A stretch of DNA of 64,000 nt from Mycolicibacterium cosmeticum (lineage in GTDB: Bacteria > Actinomycetota > Actinomycetes > Mycobacteriales > Mycobacteriaceae), in the NCBI GenBank assembly GCA_016197365.1, contig JACPVS010000028.1, positions 30,421 through 94,420 on the forward strand, given 5' to 3'. A program made the translations under genes and the position numbers. Below are positions 25,801 to 34,497 of the stretch, piece after piece. How positions within the stretch are numbered: position 1 is the first letter of the stretch; each line of letters begins with the position of its first letter. The notes below the pieces were generated by a model. The model had not been told where the DNA came from. It saw nothing but the letters and a program-made list of their open reading frames with translations, and did not search any database.

Positions 25801-26469
25801 ATGAAGGACCTGGAGATCCGCGGCGCGGGCAACGTGCTCGGCGCCGAACAGTCCGGGCACGTCGCCGGCGTCGGATTCGACCTGTACGTTCGCCTGGTCG
25901 GCGAAGCGGTGGAGGCCTACCGCGCCGTCGTGGACGGCAAAACCGTTGTGGGCGTGGAAGAACCGAAGGATGTGCGCATCGATCTGCCGGTGGACGCGCA
26001 CCTGCCGCCGGACTACATCGGCAGCGACCGGCTGCGGCTGGAGGGCTACCGTCGTCTGGCCGCCGCGTCCGACGGTGCGGCCGTGGACGCGGTCATCGAG
26101 GAACTCGTGGACCGGTACGGTCCGCTGCCCGAACCCGCGCAACGACTGGTCGCGGTGGCCCGGCTGCGGCTGCTGTGCCGCGAATACGGTGTCACCGAAG
26201 TCGCCACCATCTCCGATTCGACGCTGCGGGTGGGGCCGGTGACCCTGCAGGATTCCCAGCAGCTGCGGCTCAAGCGCGTATATCCGGGCGCGGCCTACCG
26301 GGCGACGACATCCGCTGTGCAGATCCCGATTCCGCGCACCGGCACGAACGTCGGGGCCCCGCGCATCCGCGATGTGGAACTGGTGCGAGCGGTGGCCGGG
26401 CTGTTGCTCACGCTGGACGGCAGGCCCGCGGGCGATGTGGACTTGACCGTGGGAGGTGGCGCGTCATGA
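22852..26469 (+). CDS. mfd: Transcription-repair coupling factor Mfd
   Basis: The product is 1205 aa, near the M. tuberculosis length. Mfd removes stalled RNA polymerase and recruits UvrA to lesions. An N-terminal UvrB-like module (to about 340) is followed by the RNA polymerase interaction domain (around LVVHDQHGIGKFVEM), then the RecG-like translocase with Walker A GDVGYGKTEIAVRAA and the DEEQRFG box, and the C-terminal regulatory domain. ATG 22852 is used. Its stop overlaps mazG by 4 bp (ATGA). Confidence 0.97.
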   Translation: MTAPGHHSVETPLAGLIELAFTDPGLRAVTERPDTLNLVGPASARPFVAAAAAQAGPLLVVTATGREADDLTAELRAAFGDAAALFPSWETLPHERLSPGVETVGARLRLLRRLSHPDDDRLGPPLRVVVTTTRSLLQPMAPELADVEPVTLTVGAETDFDATIARLVELAYTRVDMVAKRGEFAVRGGILDVFAPTAEHPVRVEFWGDEVSEMRMFAVADQRSITEIAIDHLIAVPCRELLLTPDVRERASQLAGTRPSTDNTIAGTVGDMLAKLAEGIAVDGMEALAPVLRPDDLVLLTEHLPAGTPVLVCDPEKVRSRAADLIKTGREFLEASWSVAAMGGDAPIDVEDLGGSGFRGLDEVRATAAAGGHPWWTLSQLTAEGATELDLRPAPSARSQQSLEEIFAMLRAHAATGGFGVIVTPGTGTAHRVVEQLRESDIPATLLEAGATPKAGVVGVLKGPLHDGLVLPGANLVIITETDLTGNRVAAAEGKRLAAKRRNVVDPLALTAGDLVVHDQHGIGKFVEMTERVVGGARREYLVLEYASAKRGGGSDRLYVPMDSLDQLSRYVGGQAPTLSRLGGSDWTNTKTKARKAVREIAGELVSLYAKRQAAPGHAFGPDTPWQAEMEDAFGFTETVDQMTAITEVKSDMEKPVPMDRVICGDVGYGKTEIAVRAAFKAVQDGKQVAVLVPTTLLADQHLQTFTARMAGFPVTVKGLSRFTDPADSKAVIEGMADGSVDIVIGTHRLLQTGVRWKDLGLVVVDEEQRFGVEHKEHIKSLRTHVDVLTMSATPIPRTLEMSLAGIREMSTILTPPEERFPVLTYVGPHDDKQVAAALRRELLRDGQAFYIHNRVKSIDQAAARVQAMVPEARVVVAHGQMNEDNLEKTVEGFWNREYDILVCTTIVETGLDISNANTLIVERADTFGLSQLHQLRGRVGRSRERGYAYFLYPPEVPLTETAHDRLATIAQNNDLGAGMAVAMKDLEIRGAGNVLGAEQSGHVAGVGFDLYVRLVGEAVEAYRAVVDGKTVVGVEEPKDVRIDLPVDAHLPPDYIGSDRLRLEGYRRLAAASDGAAVDAVIEELVDRYGPLPEPAQRLVAVARLRLLCREYGVTEVATISDSTLRVGPVTLQDSQQLRLKRVYPGAAYRATTSAVQIPIPRTGTNVGAPRIRDVELVRAVAGLLLTLDGRPAGDVDLTVGGGAS

Positions 26470-27410
26470 CGGTCGTTCTGGTGGATCCGCGCCGCCCGGC
26501 CCTGGTTCCGGTGGACGCCGTCGAGCTGTTGGCCGGCGATGTGCAGTACACCGAGGAGATGCCCATCAAGGTGCCGTGGTCGCTGCCGTCGGCACGCCCG
26601 GCTTACGACGGGGAGCCCGCGCCGGTACTGCTGTCCTCGGACCCCGAGCACCCTTCGGTCAAGGCCCGACTGGCGGCCGGCGAGCGGCTGATCGCCGCTC
26701 CCGCACCGCAATCCGGCGAGCGGCTGGTCGACGCCGTCGCCATGATGGACAAGTTGCGCACCGACGGGCCATGGGAGAGCGAGCAGACGCACGACTCGCT
26801 GCGTCGTTACCTGCTCGAAGAGACGTACGAACTGTTCGACGCGGTGCGCAGCGGTGACGCCGTCGAGCTGCGCGAAGAGCTCGGAGATGTCCTGCTGCAG
26901 GTGCTCTTTCACGCCCGCATCGCCGAGGACGCGCCCACGCATCCGTTCGGCATCGACGACGTCGCCGACGCGCTGGTCCGTAAGCTCGGCAACCGCGCCT
27001 TCGGGGTGCTGGCCGGCGAATCGGTATCGCTGGAAGAGCAGTTGGCGCAGTGGGAAGAGCGCAAAGCGGCGGAGAAACTCGCGAAGGCGCGCCTTTCCTG
27101 CATGGACGACGTGCCGACCGGCCAGCCCGCGCTGGCCCTGGCGCAGAAGATCCGGGAACGGGCCGCGGCCGCGGGGCTGCCCGACGACCTGGTGCCCCCC
27201 ACCCTGCTCGAGGTGCGGATCGACACCGGTACCGACGTCGAAAATGACCTGCGCACAGCGGTTCTGGAGTTCATCGACACCATCCGCGCGGTCGAGAACA
27301 CCGTCTTCGCCGACCGTCGCGGGGACGCGATCGGCGACGCGCCACCCGCCGCCATCACCGGGGACGAGTGGCGCGCACACTGGCCGTCAGCCCAGGAGGG
27401 TTTGGCCTAG
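26466..27410 (+). CDS. mazG: Nucleoside triphosphate pyrophosphohydrolase MazG
   Basis: The product is 314 aa. Mycobacterial MazG hydrolyses damaged dNTPs such as 5-OH-dCTP. The catalytic metal-binding acidic residues are visible in LLEETYELFDAV and ELREELGDVLLQVLFHARI. An N-terminal extension of about 90 residues precedes the domain, as in M. tuberculosis MazG. It is translationally coupled to mfd, linking pool cleaning with repair. Its last 24 bp overlap the convergent DyP peroxidase gene. Confidence 0.94.
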   Translation: MTVVLVDPRRPALVPVDAVELLAGDVQYTEEMPIKVPWSLPSARPAYDGEPAPVLLSSDPEHPSVKARLAAGERLIAAPAPQSGERLVDAVAMMDKLRTDGPWESEQTHDSLRRYLLEETYELFDAVRSGDAVELREELGDVLLQVLFHARIAEDAPTHPFGIDDVADALVRKLGNRAFGVLAGESVSLEEQLAQWEERKAAEKLAKARLSCMDDVPTGQPALALAQKIRERAAAAGLPDDLVPPTLLEVRIDTGTDVENDLRTAVLEFIDTIRAVENTVFADRRGDAIGDAPPAAITGDEWRAHWPSAQEGLA

Positions 27411-28565
27411 ATAGCCGCCGGGTGGCGCGCCGGGCAGGATCGCGAACGTGGCCGTGCCGATCGTGGTGACCCAGCGGTTCAACGCGTCGGCGGCCGCAAG
27501 TCTGCGCTGCACCGGGACGAAACTGCGTCCTGGGTCGCGTTGGTAGACCGCGAAGAGCAATCCGCTGTCGGTGGTGCTCCCCGGCGCGGGCGGATCGTCG
27601 TAGTTGTACGGCCGCCGCAGCATCAACTCGTCGGGGGCGCGGTGTCTGGCCAGGGCGATGTGCGCGTTGGGCGGGATCACCGGGATACCGCCGCGCGCAG
27701 CGGTCAGGTCGGGTTCGTCGGACTCGCGGTTCCCCGTCAGCGGGGCACCGTTGTCCAGCCGCCGACCGACGGCGAATTCCTTGCTCTCCCGGTCCAGTTC
27801 GTCCCAGGTGTCCATGTCGGCGCGGATCCGGCGCAATATCAGGACGGTGCCCCCGGTGAACCACGGCTGCTGGGCGCCGTCGTCCCAGACGTGCCGGTCG
27901 AACTCGGCCGGCTCCCGCAGGTTCGCAGTCCCGTCGACCTGGCCCATCAGGTTGCGCATCGTGGTGCCGGAACGTTCGGCGCCTGCGGCATGACGGAATC
28001 CGTTCTGCCGCCAGCGCTCAACCACGAGGCTGCGGACATTCTTCAGCAGCACCCGCGCGGCATGCGCCAGTGCCATCGGGTCGTCGGCGCACAGCTGTAG
28101 AAGCAGATCCCCACCGCACCAACGCGGTCCGAGTCGGTCGGTGCCGAAAGCTGGCATCGGATACACGGAGTTGGGCCGCCGATCGGTGAACCCGGCCTTG
28201 TCGAACACCGCGGGACCGAGCCCGACGGTCACGGTGAGCCGCGCCGGCCGCAGGGCCAGTTCGGGTTCGGTGTCGGCCAGGGCCGGCACCCCCTGGGTGA
28301 GCCGGGCGGCGTCGGCGCTCCACAGCCTGAGCGCGGCGGCGAGTTGCTCACGCCCGCCGCCGGGTCTCAGGTCGAGCCCGACGAACAGCGCATGCGTCTG
28401 CGGGGTGGTGGTCACCCCACTCTGATGGAGTCCATGGAACGGTTCGATGCCGAAACCGGCTGGAGCCGAGGCCGACTGGGCAGCGCCACTTCGGGTGAGC
28501 GCGGCGCCGGCCGCGAGCGCGGCGGCACCCCCGGTGAGGAGGCGCCGCCGGTTCACGTCAACCAT
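27387..28565 (-). CDS. DyP-type haem peroxidase, Tat-exported (second copy)
   Basis: From ATG 28565 the product is 392 aa. A twin-arginine signal (NRRRLL, about 5-10) and Ala-rich segment direct export. DyP signatures are the GQVDG motif with catalytic Asp and an NAHIALARHRAP segment that likely contains the proximal haem His. It is distinct from the EfeB-like peroxidase at 31033-32364 and ends a run with a PCuAC lipoprotein and PepSY protein, so it may serve copper or iron handling rather than dye oxidation. It overlaps the PCuAC gene by 8 bp. Confidence 0.87.
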   Translation of the reverse strand: MVDVNRRRLLTGGAAALAAGAALTRSGAAQSASAPAGFGIEPFHGLHQSGVTTTPQTHALFVGLDLRPGGGREQLAAALRLWSADAARLTQGVPALADTEPELALRPARLTVTVGLGPAVFDKAGFTDRRPNSVYPMPAFGTDRLGPRWCGGDLLLQLCADDPMALAHAARVLLKNVRSLVVERWRQNGFRHAAGAERSGTTMRNLMGQVDGTANLREPAEFDRHVWDDGAQQPWFTGGTVLILRRIRADMDTWDELDRESKEFAVGRRLDNGAPLTGNRESDEPDLTAARGGIPVIPPNAHIALARHRAPDELMLRRPYNYDDPPAPGSTTDSGLLFAVYQRDPGRSFVPVQRRLAAADALNRWVTTIGTATFAILPGAPPGGYLGQTLLG

Positions 28566-29037
28566 GCGATGAGTAATCCTCGTTGGCGCCGGCGAAATCG
28601 CGGACCTGTGCGGTGACGTCGAGCGTCGAGCCATCCTCGAACGTCACCGTCACCGGGACTTCGGCACCCGGCGACAACGGCGCCTTGAGATCCATCAGCA
28701 TCAGATGATCACCGCCGGGCGCCAGTTCATGCGTTCCTGCCGCCGGTACCACGATGCCGCCGGCCTTCGGGTGCATGGTCTTGGTGCCGGTCGCATCCCC
28801 CGTCACCTCGTGCACCTCGACCCGGCCCGCGACCGGCGAGGCACCGGACACGATGCGGGCCTCGTGGTGGCCGGCATTGGCGAAAGTGCCGAAGACCGCT
28901 GCCATCCCGGATTCAGCCGCGCTGGCCCACTGATCGCTGACGGTGACCTCGGCCGCCATGGGCTGCTCTTGGTGCGTGCTGGTGCAGCCTGTCAGAAGCA
29001 ACACCAGCGCGACGAGCGCCGCGCGCCTACCTGGCAC
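28558..29037 (-). CDS. PCu(A)C-type copper chaperone lipoprotein
   Basis: The product is 159 aa. A lipoprotein signal ends in LLLTGC (Cys 18). The mature part is a PCuAC domain: VHEVTGDATG, Met in KTMHPKAGG, His in TGTHELAPGGDH-type context and the HLMLMDLK strand give the Met/His copper ligands. Such proteins bind Cu(I) outside the membrane and pass it to cuproenzymes. GTG 29037 overlaps the PepSY gene by 11 bp. An extra HXG-type tail (SSHG) ends the protein. Confidence 0.85.
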   Translation of the reverse strand: MPGRRAALVALVLLLTGCTSTHQEQPMAAEVTVSDQWASAAESGMAAVFGTFANAGHHEARIVSGASPVAGRVEVHEVTGDATGTKTMHPKAGGIVVPAAGTHELAPGGDHLMLMDLKAPLSPGAEVPVTVTFEDGSTLDVTAQVRDFAGANEDYSSHG

Positions 29038-30361
29038 GCTTCACCGCCCCGATGGCCAGGTCAGTGATCAGGAAGGCCGCCAACGGAATTCCGAACAGCG
29101 GCAGGAACCAGCCGACCGCCACCGCGGCGATCGCCAGGCCCCCGACCGTCGCCGGATGCAACCTGCGCACGCCACCCCGCTGCGGCGCTCTGCCCATCGC
29201 CCATGCCGACCCGCGGGTCGGGCGGCGCTGCCACCACATTCGGTAGCCGCCGACGATGACGCCCACCAGCGCCACCGCGATGCCGAGCAGGATCAGCTGG
29301 TTGAGCAATCCGAACAGGAACCCCATGTGCGCACGGATGCCCCAGTCGGCGAGCATCGCCACCACGGAGTAGTCGCGCCAGTAGTCCAGCGTGCTGGTGA
29401 CGGTGTTGGTGGCGGGATCGACGGTGGCGGCATTGGTGGTCAGCCGGTACGGCTTGTCCAGTTCGGTGACGCTGACACCGGCGCCGGGTTCGGTCGGTAG
29501 CGCCACCTCCACCGGCAGTGCCACACCCGCACCGGCCGCGGCGTCGACGACGGCCTGGTAGTCGACCGGACCCGTCGCGACGGCCGCGCTGGTCGTGGTA
29601 TCTATCTGTGGCCGTTGCCAATTCAGCGCCGTCCGGATATCGCTGACATGCGTACCCGCGTAGGTCGACCAGGTGATGCCGGTGGCCGACAGGAACAGCA
29701 GCCCGGCCAGCAGCCACACCCCGGTGGCGCCGTGCCAGTTCAGCGTGCGGGCGCGGCCCTTGAGCCGGCGGCCCACCGTGAAGATGCGGCCCCGCCGGAA
29801 CAACCACAGGCACAACCCGCCGAGCGCCACCACCCACAGCCAGGACGCCGCGGTCTCGCTGTAGATGCGGCCGGGTTCGCCGAGCTGGAGATGGCGGTGC
29901 AGGCCGTCCAGCCACGTGCTCACCGGCAGGTACCCCAGCCAGGTCGGCTCGTCGCCCAGCACGCGGGCGGTGTACGGGTCGACGAAGACGGCACGCCGGA
30001 ACTCCTCGTCCAGCGCCGGATCGGCGAAGTAGACGCGGGTGGATTCGCCCAATTCAGCGGCCGGGCGCATCCCGGTGATGGCCAGGCCGGGATGCGCGGA
30101 CGCAGCGGCGGCGGCCTGGTCGCTCAGCGATACCGGCCGGCCGGACGCCTCGACGTGGAGCAGGTCGCCGTAGACCAGTCGCTCGATGGTGGGTGCCATC
30201 GCGTACAGCCCGCCGGTGACGGCGGCGACGACGATGAACGGGGCGACCAGGATGCCGGCGTAGAAGTGCAACCGCATGATCAGCGGGCGCCAGCTACGCC
30301 GGGGTGGTGGCGGTAGGTCGGTGGGGGTGACGGGTGCGGAGATTTCCTCGGGAAGGGTCAT
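29027..30361 (-). CDS. PepSY-domain (PepSY_TM) membrane protein
   Basis: From ATG 30361 the product is 444 aa with four strong membrane segments (about 30-50, 175-195, 220-240, 345-370) and a further pair near the C-terminus. The N-terminal MRLHFYAGILVAPFIVVAAVTGGLYA and LNWHGATGVWLL are typical of the PepSY_TM family, often found with siderophore, haem or copper systems. It probably moves electrons or metal across the membrane; the mechanism is not established. It sits between the PCuAC gene (overlap) and a His-rich membrane protein. Confidence 0.82.
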   Translation of the reverse strand: MTLPEEISAPVTPTDLPPPPRRSWRPLIMRLHFYAGILVAPFIVVAAVTGGLYAMAPTIERLVYGDLLHVEASGRPVSLSDQAAAAASAHPGLAITGMRPAAELGESTRVYFADPALDEEFRRAVFVDPYTARVLGDEPTWLGYLPVSTWLDGLHRHLQLGEPGRIYSETAASWLWVVALGGLCLWLFRRGRIFTVGRRLKGRARTLNWHGATGVWLLAGLLFLSATGITWSTYAGTHVSDIRTALNWQRPQIDTTTSAAVATGPVDYQAVVDAAAGAGVALPVEVALPTEPGAGVSVTELDKPYRLTTNAATVDPATNTVTSTLDYWRDYSVVAMLADWGIRAHMGFLFGLLNQLILLGIAVALVGVIVGGYRMWWQRRPTRGSAWAMGRAPQRGGVRRLHPATVGGLAIAAVAVGWFLPLFGIPLAAFLITDLAIGAVKRAR

Positions 30362-30462
30362 GTGACGTGCTCTCTGAATCGCTGCGAAAAATCGGGATGC
30401 GCGCAACGCGCACAACCGCAGCCCATGGAGGGCCTGCGGTGAGGTGGAGAAGTGCCGGCCGC

Positions 30463-31008
30463 CTACGCGGTCGCGAAAATCTCGAAAGGCGGTGCGCGCA
30501 TACCCAACCCAGGGCGCAGCAGCACCGGGCGGACGACGACGGGCTCGGCATGCCGGACCAGCGGCGGCGTGGGTTGTGGGCTGCCGACCGTGAACAGGCG
30601 CAGCCAGGTCAGCAGCGTGGCGCCGATGGTGTAGAGGTGTTCGACCACCACGATGGACAGTCCGAGGACCACCGCAGCGGCGGCGTGCGCGCCGATCATC
30701 GCCGGGGACAGGCCCATCCCGTCACCGGCGTGGTGATGGCCGCCGGTGACGGCCAGGGTGATGTGGCTGAGGAATTGGGCGGCGCACAGCGCGCCGAACA
30801 CGGCGATGCCCCTGGCGTAGCGGCCGCTCACGTCGACGGCGCCGACGGCCGCTCCGGCAGTGGCGCATACCAGCAGCGCGGCGACCAGGGCCGCGCCGTG
30901 TGGCACGGCTCCCGCCGCGCCGGCGTGCGCCGAGGTGGCGATCACGGCCGAGCTTCCGCCGACCAGCCCGCCGCGCAGCCAGTGCGCGCGGGCGTTCGGC
31001 GGGGTCAC
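30463..31008 (-). CDS. His-containing small membrane protein in the metal operon
   Basis: The product is 181 aa from GTG 31008, with about four hydrophobic segments and a loop GGHHHAGDGMG (about residues 88-98) that could bind metal. I do not recognise a named family. It lies 24 bp after efeB and 101 bp before the PepSY gene, all in the same direction, so it may work with the iron/copper proteins. The last 40 residues are polar and Pro-rich. Confidence 0.65.
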   Translation of the reverse strand: MTPPNARAHWLRGGLVGGSSAVIATSAHAGAAGAVPHGAALVAALLVCATAGAAVGAVDVSGRYARGIAVFGALCAAQFLSHITLAVTGGHHHAGDGMGLSPAMIGAHAAAAVVLGLSIVVVEHLYTIGATLLTWLRLFTVGSPQPTPPLVRHAEPVVVRPVLLRPGLGMRAPPFEIFATA

Positions 31009-31032
31009 AGGCGGAACCTTACCGGCAGGAGA

Positions 31033-32364
31033 TCAGGTGAAGATGCCGGAGCCCCAGTAGCTGGAGCTGTCGCCGTCCTTCAGTCCGGGCGGGCAGGCGA
31101 ACACACCGGTGCCGTTGGTGAAGATGTACTCGTTGAGCAGGTCGCTGGACATCTTCGACAGCACCTTCACGAACTTGGTGCCCGGGTTGCGGGTGAACGC
31201 GATGAAGAACAGTCCGGCGTCCAGGTGCCCGAAGCCGTCGGATCCGTCGGTGAAGTTGTAGCCGCGGCGCAGCAGCTCGACACCGTCGTTGTGCTCCGGG
31301 GCCACCAGCCGCACGTGCGCGTCGCGGTCGATCATCAACTCGCCCTTGGGGTTCTTCAGGTTGAAGTCCAGGGGTGCGAACTCGTCGTCGTAGCCCAGTG
31401 GTGCCCCGGTGCCCTTGGCGCGCCCGATGACCCGCTCCTGCTCCAGCAGGGTGGTGCGGTCCCACGATTCGATCCGGTTGCGGATGCGCCGGGTCACCAG
31501 ATAGGTGCCGCCGTTGTGCCAGTCCGGGCCGTCACCGTCGCCCACCCAGACGTTCTGGTTGAGGATGTGGGTGTCCTCGGCCTTGACGTTGTTGGTGCCG
31601 TCCTTGAACCCCAACATGTTTCGGGGCGTGGACTGGTCACGGGTGGTGGACGACGTGCGACCGAAACCGAGCTGCGAGTACCGCACCGCGGCGGTCCCGA
31701 AGGCCACCCGGGCCAGGTTGCGCACCGCGTGCACGGCGACCTGCGGGTCGTTGGCGCACGCCTGGATGCAGATGTCGCCACCGCACTTGGCGGGGTCGAG
31801 GTTCTCGTTGGTGAACTTCGGTAGGTCGGCAAGCGCGGCCGGCCTCTTGTCGGCGATGCCGAAACGATCCTTGCCGTCCTTCACGAAGAAGGTCGGGCCG
31901 AAGCCGATGGTCAGGGTCAGCTGCGAGGGCGGAAGGCCAAGTGCCTCACCGGTATCGGCAGGCGGTGCGTACGGATTCAGACCCACGGCACCGTCCTTGA
32001 CGGCGTCCTCACCCCTGGTCATCCGCTCGGCCATCGCGGTCCATTCCTTCAACATGGCCACCACGTCGTCACGCTTGTCGGTGGTGATGTCGAAGGTGCA
32101 GAAGTGCATCCGGTCTTGGGCCTCGGTGATGATGCCGGCCTGCCGGTCACCGCGGAACGGCACCGCACCGTGCGGTTCCCAGTCCTTGTCCCTGGTGCTG
32201 GTGGCCGAGGCGCGCCCGGCCAGGGCGCCGGCGCCGGCGGCGCCGACCACCGCGGCGGTCACGCCGGCGGCACCGAACAGCTTGCGCCGGGAAAGCCCCT
32301 GCCGTGGGCTGTCCGCGACAGGGGCTTCCGGAGCGTCTTCGGGGTTACTGGGGTGCGATGACAC
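31033..32364 (-). CDS. efeB: Deferrochelatase/peroxidase EfeB (DyP type)
   Basis: The product is 443 aa with a twin-arginine signal (SRRKLF, about 25-30). The DyP motif GFKDG carries the catalytic Asp, and a DAHVRLVAPEH segment later supplies candidate haem-ligand His. It completes EfeUOB, where it oxidises Fe(II) or extracts haem iron outside the membrane. The GTG at 32364 overlaps efeO by 20 bp, fixing it to the operon. Confidence 0.92.
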   Translation of the reverse strand: MSSHPSNPEDAPEAPVADSPRQGLSRRKLFGAAGVTAAVVGAAGAGALAGRASATSTRDKDWEPHGAVPFRGDRQAGIITEAQDRMHFCTFDITTDKRDDVVAMLKEWTAMAERMTRGEDAVKDGAVGLNPYAPPADTGEALGLPPSQLTLTIGFGPTFFVKDGKDRFGIADKRPAALADLPKFTNENLDPAKCGGDICIQACANDPQVAVHAVRNLARVAFGTAAVRYSQLGFGRTSSTTRDQSTPRNMLGFKDGTNNVKAEDTHILNQNVWVGDGDGPDWHNGGTYLVTRRIRNRIESWDRTTLLEQERVIGRAKGTGAPLGYDDEFAPLDFNLKNPKGELMIDRDAHVRLVAPEHNDGVELLRRGYNFTDGSDGFGHLDAGLFFIAFTRNPGTKFVKVLSKMSSDLLNEYIFTNGTGVFACPPGLKDGDSSSYWGSGIFT

Positions 32365-33499
32365 CTTGCACCTGGCTTACCTCTTTGGACAGCGCGTCGA
32401 TCGCGCGGGACAGTTCCTGGCGCTGGGGCTCGGTCACCGTATCGTAGAGAACGAAGCCGTCGCCTTTGCGGTACTTGGCCAAAAGTGCCTCGACGTTGGC
32501 GAACTGCTCATCCACGCGCTTGCCGAGGTCGGGGTTGCGCTCGTCGAGGATGGGGCGTACGGAGGCCACCGCGGTCTGCGAGCCCTGCACGTTGGCGTTG
32601 AAGTCCCATAGGTCGGTGTGGCTGAAGATGTCCTCTTCACCGCTGATCTTGCTGGCGCCGACCTCGTCGAGCAGGCCCTGCGCGCCACCGGCGATCTGGG
32701 TGGAGTCGATGGTCCAGTCGGGTGCCTTCACTCCGGCGTCCAGTTCCTTCACATCGGCCAGCAGCTGGTCGGCCAGCGCGGCGGCGTCGGGCTGCAGCCC
32801 GGTGACCCAGAGTTGCTTCTCCAGGGCGTGGAAGCCGGTCCACTTCTGGCCGGGCTCGAGGTCGGCCTCACGGAGGTCGATGCGCGGGTCCAGATCGTTG
32901 GGGAAGGACTCCGCGACAGGCTCGATGCGCTCGTAATAGGTGCGGGCGATCGGGAACTGGGCCTTGGCCGCGTTGACGTCACCCTTCTTGATGGCGTCGA
33001 CGAAGAGCTGGGTGGCCGGGATCAGCGCGTCGGTCTGGCTGTTGACGTAGCGCTTGTAGTTGTCGGCGGCTTCCTTGAACTTGCCCTCGGTGTCGACCTT
33101 CACGGTCTCGCCGCTGACCTTGTAGTCGGTCCGGATTCCGTCGCCGATCATGCCGGGCTTGCACGCCGTCTGGTAGGTGCCCGGCTCGGCGAGCTGGACG
33201 ATCAGCTTGCGCTGCAGGCCGGGGGAGATGTTCTCCACCTCACCCATCACCCGCTCGCCCTCGCCGTAGACGTAGAACTCCGTCACCTTGGTGCCGTTGT
33301 TGGTGATGTTGAACGTGGTCGGACCCGTCGCGCCCTCGGTGCCGGACAGCTCGCACTTGTCGTCGGAAGCCGTCACGGTGATCGCATCCGGCGCACCGGC
33401 CTTGGAGGTGTCGCCGGAGGTGGCCGTCTCCTTGGCGGTACAGCCCGCGAGGGCCAGAGCCGCCAACAGCGCGGCTGTCAGGGCGGTGCGATTGTTCAC
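32345..33499 (-). CDS. efeO: Iron-uptake lipoprotein EfeO
   Basis: The product is 384 aa with a lipoprotein signal ending in ALAGC (Cys 20), an N-terminal cupredoxin-like domain (about 38-135) and a C-terminal M75 peptidase-like domain with the HXXE metal motif in FHALEKQLW. EfeO binds iron outside the membrane and hands it to EfeU. GTG 33499 overlaps the efeU stop by 4 bp. The cupredoxin-like part contains Cys and Met residues that could bind copper or iron. Confidence 0.92.
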   Translation of the reverse strand: MNNRTALTAALLAALALAGCTAKETATSGDTSKAGAPDAITVTASDDKCELSGTEGATGPTTFNITNNGTKVTEFYVYGEGERVMGEVENISPGLQRKLIVQLAEPGTYQTACKPGMIGDGIRTDYKVSGETVKVDTEGKFKEAADNYKRYVNSQTDALIPATQLFVDAIKKGDVNAAKAQFPIARTYYERIEPVAESFPNDLDPRIDLREADLEPGQKWTGFHALEKQLWVTGLQPDAAALADQLLADVKELDAGVKAPDWTIDSTQIAGGAQGLLDEVGASKISGEEDIFSHTDLWDFNANVQGSQTAVASVRPILDERNPDLGKRVDEQFANVEALLAKYRKGDGFVLYDTVTEPQRQELSRAIDALSKEVSQVQGVIAPQ

Positions 33500-34449
33500 G
33501 TGGTCGACCTTTCGGGGGTGGTGGACGGTTCCGGATCCGGGACCGCGTCAGAGTTCGAGTCATCGGGCGTGGGCGCATCGGCCGGCCGGGCCGGCGCCTT
33601 GGTCGGCCGCAGGAACACCGCGAGCACGATCACCAGATAGGCCAGCCACGCCCCGAACTGCAGGATCGTGGGCGTGGGCGTGACGTTGAAGACGCCCTGG
33701 ACCACCTGGCCGTACCAGGACGCCCAGTTGAACCAGGAACTGATGTCGAACGCCTTGTTGGCCAGGCCCGGCAGCCAGCCGACGGTCTGCAGCGCGCCCA
33801 CCCCGTAGGACAGGATGCCGGCGGCGACCAGGATCAGGAACACCGCCGTGTACTTGAAGAACTTGGCCAGATTGATCCGGATCGCGCCGGCGTACATCGC
33901 CCAGGCGATGGCGATCGCGATGAGCACGCCGACCACCAGACCGACCAGCGGCCAGAGGGTCTCGGCCTCGGCGAAGCCGACCATGAACAGGGCCGTCTCG
34001 ACGCCTTCGCGGCCCACCGCCAGGAATGCCAGGGCCGCCACGGCGCCGCCGCCGGTGTCCAGCGCACGGGCCATCCCGGACTTCAATTCACCGGACATGG
34101 TGGCCGCGGCCGATTTCATCCAGAGCACCATCGTCGTGACGATGACGACGGCGACCAGGGAAGCCACGCCCGCGATGGCTTCGGCGCCGAGTCCGGAGAC
34201 GGTGTAGGCGCTGAACTGGATGGTGAGGAAGACGCCGATCGTCATGGCGATGGCCCCGGCGACGCCGAGCCACACCCATTTGAGGGCGTCACGCCGGCCC
34301 GACTTCACCAGGAATGCGATCAGGATCGACACGACGATGCTGGTTTCCAGGCCTTCGCGCAGACCTATGAGCCCGCTGCCGAAAAGCTGTGAGGTGAGAT
34401 TGGGCGCCGCGGCTAGATACGTGGCCGGAAGCTCTGCCAATGCCGTCAT
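33496..34449 (-). CDS. efeU: FTR1-type ferrous iron permease EfeU
   Basis: The product is 317 aa with about seven membrane segments and the two iron-translocating REXXE motifs, REGLE (31-35) and REGVE (about 147-151). It is the membrane channel of EfeUOB, importing iron at the cell membrane. A polar, Asp/Pro-rich tail of about 40 residues ends the protein. ATG 34449 follows a 48-bp leader that begins next to a candidate IdeR box, so the operon is probably induced by low iron. Confidence 0.94.
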   Translation of the reverse strand: MTALAELPATYLAAAPNLTSQLFGSGLIGLREGLETSIVVSILIAFLVKSGRRDALKWVWLGVAGAIAMTIGVFLTIQFSAYTVSGLGAEAIAGVASLVAVVIVTTMVLWMKSAAATMSGELKSGMARALDTGGGAVAALAFLAVGREGVETALFMVGFAEAETLWPLVGLVVGVLIAIAIAWAMYAGAIRINLAKFFKYTAVFLILVAAGILSYGVGALQTVGWLPGLANKAFDISSWFNWASWYGQVVQGVFNVTPTPTILQFGAWLAYLVIVLAVFLRPTKAPARPADAPTPDDSNSDAVPDPEPSTTPERSTT

Positions 34450-34497
34450 TGAGTCGTCCTCGCTACCTGGTACACACCCAGCTTTGCCTTGCCAAAG

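Noticed and set aside
23227..26142. Minus-strand open frame of 971 codons opposite mfd
   Set aside because: It mirrors the mfd reading with low-complexity composition; Mfd motifs on the plus strand are intact, so this is a shadow.
32345..32364. Frameshift between efeO and efeB
   Set aside because: Both frames are complete with their own start and stop; the 20-bp overlap is normal operon packing.
27387..32364. Two DyP peroxidases as a tandem gene duplication
   Set aside because: The two differ in length and in most of their sequence and are separated by three genes, so they are distinct DyP branches, not a recent duplication.
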